A stretch of DNA of 64,000 nt from Paragordius varius (lineage: Eukaryota; Nematomorpha). Position numbers and translations under genes: made by a program. The notes under the pieces are model-generated. The model ran no database searches, had not been told where the DNA came from, and worked only from the letters and a program-made list of their open reading frames with translations. Positions 59,801 through 64,000 of this stretch are shown one piece after another (the stretch's first letter is position 1; every line of letters starts with the position of its first letter). The stretch is taken from contig OZ176050.1 in NCBI GenBank assembly GCA_964247055.1, forward strand, positions 12,896,001-12,960,000, written 5' to 3'.

Positions 59801-62800
59801 GACAATTTTATTCTATTGTTTCATTTTCTTTACCTGTCCAATATATTTTATTGACGCATAGTTATCATTTTAAATAACATAATTTGTTTTTTGCCATTTT
59901 ATGTAGTAAAACTGTAAAATATCTTTTAAAAATGGCTCCATATGCTAATTCATACTTTAAGAGATTTCATTATAAAAATATGTAAAGTTAATCGACAAAA
60001 ATATTGTTAACAACAAAAATATTTGTGATTGAATTAATTTATTTGATATTATATATTATAGTACTACACTGAGCCCGGAAAATCCAATTCTTCCTATCCA
60101 TACCTCACCCTTTAACATTGTTTCAAACAATGAATACAATCATAAAAATGAAAATACGAATGTTATGGGAAATAATGAAACATGTATTTATGAGCGGAAC
60201 AAATCATTATCAGATCCTACATCTTGCACGTATAATTTGCCTTTTATGCATGAAAACACTTCAACGTTGGAACCTTTACAAAACCCAACTACTTTGTATT
60301 CTAGATCAACATTCAATTATCATCAAGAACAGCCAACGCATAGTTTACCTGGTATATATATTTTAAATTTCTGTTAAAATATAGCGGTGTTTTAGCCTAT
60401 GTTTGCTCTGCAATATGTATAAAGCGCTTTTTGATCATTATATGTATACGTTTAGGGCAGGGGTGTCCAACGCAAATGGCTGCGTGGGCCGCATATTCAA
60501 CCTAAAAAAAATCTGACTGGCCTCATTTCAAATATACATATGCAGGAATTTATAAATATTTTGTTTCATTAAAAATGTAAAACTGTAAAATGCAAACAGA
60601 AAACAATGTTTTTTTCTTGTTCGTTTTGACAATTTAATGACTTTTTTAAAAAAAATTTTTGCAAATCAATTTTACTGCCAATTGGAAAATTTTGAAATTC
60701 CATTTTTTTCGCGTGGGCCGCACATAAAGTCTTGAATTGTCGCATGTTGGCTACCCCTGGTTTAGAGTATCTAAGTCATACAAATTTTACACCAAAATTT
60801 TTCTTAAAAAATGTATTATTATGATTTATAAAAGAAATTTAGAGTTATATTATAAGTTTTTCATAAAAACTTATTAATTTATTAACGTTTTTTAGGCCCA
60901 TGTTATGACAATGACGGACTATTATCCTATTTAACTGGTGGTAACCGTGATGGTGAAAATAATATTATAAGAGACGATATGAATACTTATATTCCTCAAT
61001 ATTCCAACACTAATTTTGGTTTTGGAATTATTAACCATAATACTAGTATTAATCACAATGATAATGTTAACAATGCATCAACGTACGACGCACCACATAA
61101 TGTGCCATCTTTTACCTACAATCAAACAAATCAAATGAATAATGATCATGCTACAGGTAAATTTGTGATTTAAATTTTATTAAACTATTAACATTTTTAA
61201 TTACAAAATTTATGCAAAAAATATGTCATATATTGTCAGCGATCATTCAACACTCTTGAACAATTTAAATTCACCCTTGACCAATTCAAATTCACCTTCG
61301 AACAATTTAAATTTACCCTAGTATAAATAATGTGTTTTTTAAGATTAAAAATAACCTATTTTTAATATTTTTAAAAAAAGAAATTTTGTATCTAATCAAA
61401 ATAATACTGAATAAATAATAAATATTGCCATAAAAAATTATTTGATTTTAATAATGAGTTATATTAGACCGAAATCTTATAATTCATTTGTAGGGTAAAT
61501 TTAATTGTTCGAGAATGAATTTGAATTGTTCAAGGGTGAATTTGAATTGTTCAATGGTGAATTTTAATTGCTTAGGGATCATTTTGAATTGTAAATGGTA
61601 TATTATTTATATAGGACTGCTACATGATACGAATCTTACGTTGGGAAACAATATTAATCCACAATATTATTATAACTATTCCTCCAACGGTATATCTATT
61701 ATACCTTATATTTATTTTATGCTGAGGTCGAATATGCCGCATAATTTCAACTTTTTTTTACAATTCAAAAATTTGAAAAGCTTTGATTTTTAACACCCAT
61801 AATATTTTCTTGATTTTGGTGATGATACGTTGATTTAAGTAGGGATATGTTACATACAATAAATACTAAGGTAAATTTGACCCATTTGTTTGATAAAAAA
61901 GGACTTTTTGATAATTTTAGATATGACAGCCATTTTTACAATAATTTATTTTATCCTACATTGATATACAAAACTTCCCATATAATAACAAATTCACTTC
62001 TTGTTCGATACAATGGCAGTTTCCGTTTCAATTAATAATAATCTAAAGTGAAAAAAAAAATTATTACCATTGTAACGAAAATTTTGGATACAGTTTAGTT
62101 TTAAATCAATTTTACGAGCGAATCCTATTTATTATTACATATACAGTATGAGTATGAATACTTTGCTAGAAATTTATTAATTATTGCCAAATAGTAAATA
62201 CAACAAAGGGAAGTATTATTGGCTTATAGTTATTTTTTTCGCTATTTACTATTATTAGCCAATAATACTGTCCTTTGTTGTATTTACTATTTGGCAATAA
62301 TTAATACCTTTTTAGCAATGTATACTTACTCATACTGTAATATTTGTTCTCGTTGAGGAGCATATTGTAAAAATATGTGATTTGGTAATAGAATCGTACG
62401 CCTCGATAGATAACAAACAATTTGCATCCAATAATGCATTTTACCATGAGTTAGGAACGCCCCAACATCCGTCTACAAGCTTTAATTTACAAACCCCATA
62501 TATGTCATATAACCAACATACATCTCACCTTCCCACTTATAGTTTAACAAATGAACAACAAAATATCCCTGATCCCAACCATATAAATTTACAACATCAT
62601 AGTAATGACATTTTGCCTGTTTTACCCCCAAATCCTTCATATTATACCAACAATGGTAAATTTTCACCAAGATTGATAATGTGTCGTTTTATAATACCCT
62701 TATATTTTGATTAAATAATTACCTGATAAAGGGTTAATCATATTTTTAATGCTCAAATTTTGACTAAATGAACACATCTCATGTATGAATGTTGTATATA

Positions 62801-62951
62801 CTAAAATTAAACAACATTTATTTTTTATTTAGAAAATAACATTATCGTTTCCTCGAGTTATTTGACAATCAGTCCTTCAAATATACAACTTTCTTCTAAT
62901 ATACAATCGGTCAGTCAAACCTCAAATTATTACTATGCGCCGCAATCATAG
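53890..62951 (+). CDS. ARNT: ARNT/HIF-1beta (Tango) bHLH-PAS transcription factor
   Basis: Common dimer partner of bHLH-PAS proteins (HIF-alpha, AHR, SIM types), nuclear. Sixteen exons: 53890-53984, 54050-54207, 54298-54374, 54442-54534, 55306-55423, 56192-56547, 57456-57594, 57987-58280, 58608-58677, 59052-59158, 59617-59767, 60062-60351, 60896-61156, 61615-61689, 62392-62655, 62833-62951. Phases close on 888 residues (human 789). The bHLH (residues 32-85) includes [19 protein letters not shown] and [18 protein letters not shown], diagnostic for ARNT rather than BMAL. PAS-A follows ([33 protein letters not shown]), then an Asn/Ser-rich loop, [14 protein letters not shown], and [21 protein letters not shown] is [16 protein letters not shown] to [15 protein letters not shown]. 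The C-terminal 290 residues are Asn/Gln/Tyr-rich, like a transactivation tail. The start is MPNFF, with an in-frame stop upstream; a further 5' exon cannot be excluded. Confidence 0.97.
55437..55730. mobile_element. MITE family B, ARNT intron 5
   Basis: TACAGTTAAAACTGAAATCA at the left, TAATTTAATTTTTACTGTA at the right, GGACAAAACGTAAAAAT inside. It starts only 13 nt after the 5' splice site of exon 5. Confidence 0.75.
55876..56173. mobile_element. MITE family A, ARNT intron 5
   Basis: TATCATTTACAGTTCAAATT at the left, ACTTGAATTGTAAATGTTATA at the right, with two to three subterminal motif copies per arm. It ends about 19 nt before the 3' splice site of exon 6. Confidence 0.72.
57103..57263. 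mobile_element. MITE family C, ARNT intron 6
   Basis: Long perfect-looking hairpin: ATTTTAATGATTGTTTATTT against its inverse AAATAAGCAATCATTAAAAT, with CACTATAGTTGGG/CCCAACTCTAATGTG and AGTAGTGTATGG/CCATACACTACT inside. The stem spans nearly the whole 160 bp. Confidence 0.78.
57907..57930. repeat. Short TA repeat, ARNT intron 7
   Basis: Dinucleotide run of about 10 TA units. Confidence 0.8.
60458..60759. mobile_element. Non-autonomous hAT-type MITE, ARNT intron 12
   Basis: Begins CAGGGGTGTCCAACG and ends GTTGGCTACCCCTG, with inner GCGTGGGCCGCA motifs near both ends. Flanked by an 8-bp near-identical duplication GTTTAGGG/GTTTAGAG. The ends are the CAGGGGTG type common in hAT elements. No coding. 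Confidence 0.87.
61241..61602. mobile_element. MITE family A, ARNT intron 13
   Basis: The right end has five tandem motif copies (GAATTTGAATTGTTCAAGGG type) and finishes in GTAAATGGTATA, 12 nt before the 3' splice site of exon 14. The left end is worn (CACTCTTGAACAATTTAAAT). Confidence 0.72.
62152..62340. mobile_element. Palindromic MITE, family D, ARNT intron 14
   Basis: TACAGTATGAGTATGAATAC at the left against GTATACTTACTCATACTGTA at the right. The arms continue through TTGCCAAATAGTAAATACAA and its inverse TTGTATTTACTATTTGGCAA, so the two halves fold into a stem of about 90 bp. TA flanks and CAGT ends are Tc1/mariner-like. Confidence 0.85.
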
Positions 62952-63386
62952 TTTGTGCTATTATAAGGATGAAAAACTTAGCCAAATGCTCTTTTTATAT
63001 TTGGTTCATATCAGTAATCTTTAAAGCTAACAATATTTTCAGAATAAATTTTTGGTTCCCGCTTGCTACGTTACCCATTTTAATAAAACTCTAACGAAAT
63101 AAAGATCAATCACTTAATTGATATTACGCATTCTCTCTGTATAATATATATATATTTAAAATATTACACAACTCTAATATGTATTGTCAATTGTTTATTT
63201 TGTAAATGTCGATATAAATCAATTATATTTATATAAATAAATATGTTGCATGAAATCTCAAAATTTGCATGATTTATAAATGGTACATAAAATATATATG
63301 ACCAAACAAATAAATAACTAAGTAAAATAGCATATGTTCAAAAAAACTTATGTCATGATTGCATATTATAATAAAATTAATGTGTA
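62952..63386. other. Convergent intergenic spacer
   Basis: 435 bp between the stop codons of ARNT (plus) and the NRAMP transporter (minus). AATAAA sites near 63043 and 63082 suit ARNT polyadenylation. Nothing else seen. Confidence 0.6.
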
Positions 63387-64000
63387 TTACAAAGAAGAAT
63401 CAGTATTTGTTTCACCGGTAATACATTTGTTTTTATTAGATATATCTAGCGTTTTGCTAGCCTTTAATTTGTGATCTATATTTAATTCATTTAAATCATC
63501 AGGTTTAAATGTAGAATAATCATTATTATAGATGTGATTGTCCGGAAATTCCGATTCTTGTAAAATGCATTCTTGATCATCATTTGTATTGGTGTTAAAT
63601 TTGAACAATTTAAATTTAATGCAATATGATTTTATTTGAGCAGGATTAACATACAAACTATGCAAATAATTCCATAATTCAGTCGTTTTGAATCCATAAT
63701 AGGCAAGGTATATGACGAATGCTGTATAAACAAACACAATCACAGAGAGAAATACCATAAATATGGGATTACTTAGGCTACCAGATGAATGATATGATAA
63801 TATTAATTGCCCAACAAAATAATAATTTATGCCGAGTACAATGAGAGACAATAGTATTGCGGCACATTGGGTGAGCAAAGAATTGGTAAATCCCATTCCC
63901 ATAATCCCTACTGCTCCACTAAACGTGACAACAGGGATTAAGGCAAAGGGAAGTTGTATACTTTGCAGTGCATTCAAAATATCATTCATGCGTGTAAGTG
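63387..64000 (-). CDS. NRAMP/SLC11 divalent metal transporter, C-terminal exon (partial)
   Basis: Only the last 3' coding portion is in the window; the frame stays open through the right edge. MNDILNALQSIQLPFALIPV is the conserved TM10 region of SLC11 proteins (DMT1/NRAMP1, Drosophila Malvolio), which move Fe2+ and Mn2+ with protons across endosomal or plasma membranes. Two more hydrophobic segments follow (AAILLSLIVLGINYYFVG and FMVFLSVIVFVYTAFVIYLA), matching TM11 and TM12. A polar tail of about 80 residues closes the protein, longer than in many relatives and rich in Asn and Asp. The methionine of MNDIL is internal, not the start, because LTR codons precede it in frame. The metal-binding TM1 and TM6 motifs would lie outside the window, so function is inferred from the C-terminal match only. 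Confidence 0.85.
   Translation of the reverse strand, partial: LTRMNDILNALQSIQLPFALIPVVTFSGAVGIMGMGFTNSLLTQCAAILLSLIVLGINYYFVGQLILSYHSSGSLSNPIFMVFLSVIVFVYTAFVIYLAYYGFKTTELWNYLHSLYVNPAQIKSYCIKFKLFKFNTNTNDDQECILQESEFPDNHIYNNDYSTFKPDDLNELNIDHKLKASKTLDISNKNKCITGETNTDSSL

Overview
This looks like AT-rich nuclear DNA from a small-genome invertebrate animal. It carries animal genes (ARNT, an iron regulatory protein, XPB, CAMLG, stand-alone DHFR, an NRAMP transporter, a DUF229 protein). All have GT-AG introns, and short non-autonomous DNA transposons are frequent. Intron size is strongly two-classed. At least seven introns are only 26-33 nt long and nearly all lie at the 5' ends of genes; the others run from about 65 nt to over 4 kb. 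Micro-introns of this kind are known from dicyemids, and 5'-biased small introns from schistosome flatworms, so a spiralian such as a flatworm, dicyemid or orthonectid is my working guess. The sequence alone does not settle it.

Layout, left to right: a DUF229 alkaline-phosphatase-like membrane protein (minus, 1250-4789); the TFIIH helicase XPB (minus, 16 exons, 5766-15644), head-to-head across 64 bp with a CAMLG-like tail-anchored-protein receptor (plus, 15709-16988); a 3 kb block of a large dispersed repeat; an aconitase-superfamily iron regulatory protein (plus, 22 exons, 20091-38887) whose intron 20 is filled with RTE/BovB-like LINE debris; DHFR (minus, 40498-41575); a decayed LINE; an unrecognised disordered protein (minus, 43769-45712); 6 kb without genes holding a second copy of the large repeat; a nearly whole, 5'-inverted BovB-like LINE with target-site duplication (51596-53759); ARNT/HIF-1beta (plus, 16 exons, 53890-62951); and the last coding exon of an NRAMP metal transporter running in from the right edge (minus).

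Exon phases were added up by hand for DUF229, XPB, the iron regulatory protein, DHFR, ARNT and the unknown gene, and each gives one open frame. The CAMLG middle exons could not be resolved.

The most notable observation is that the iron regulatory protein carries a long insertion at the position where vertebrate IRP2 has its Cys-rich insert. It includes a CP-x-H motif and a downstream stretch that resembles IRP2, and two aconitase active-site residues are replaced. Two genes also show tandem duplications that start at an exon tail and include the 5' splice site. One MITE family lies within 12-45 nt of splice sites in six of eight copies.
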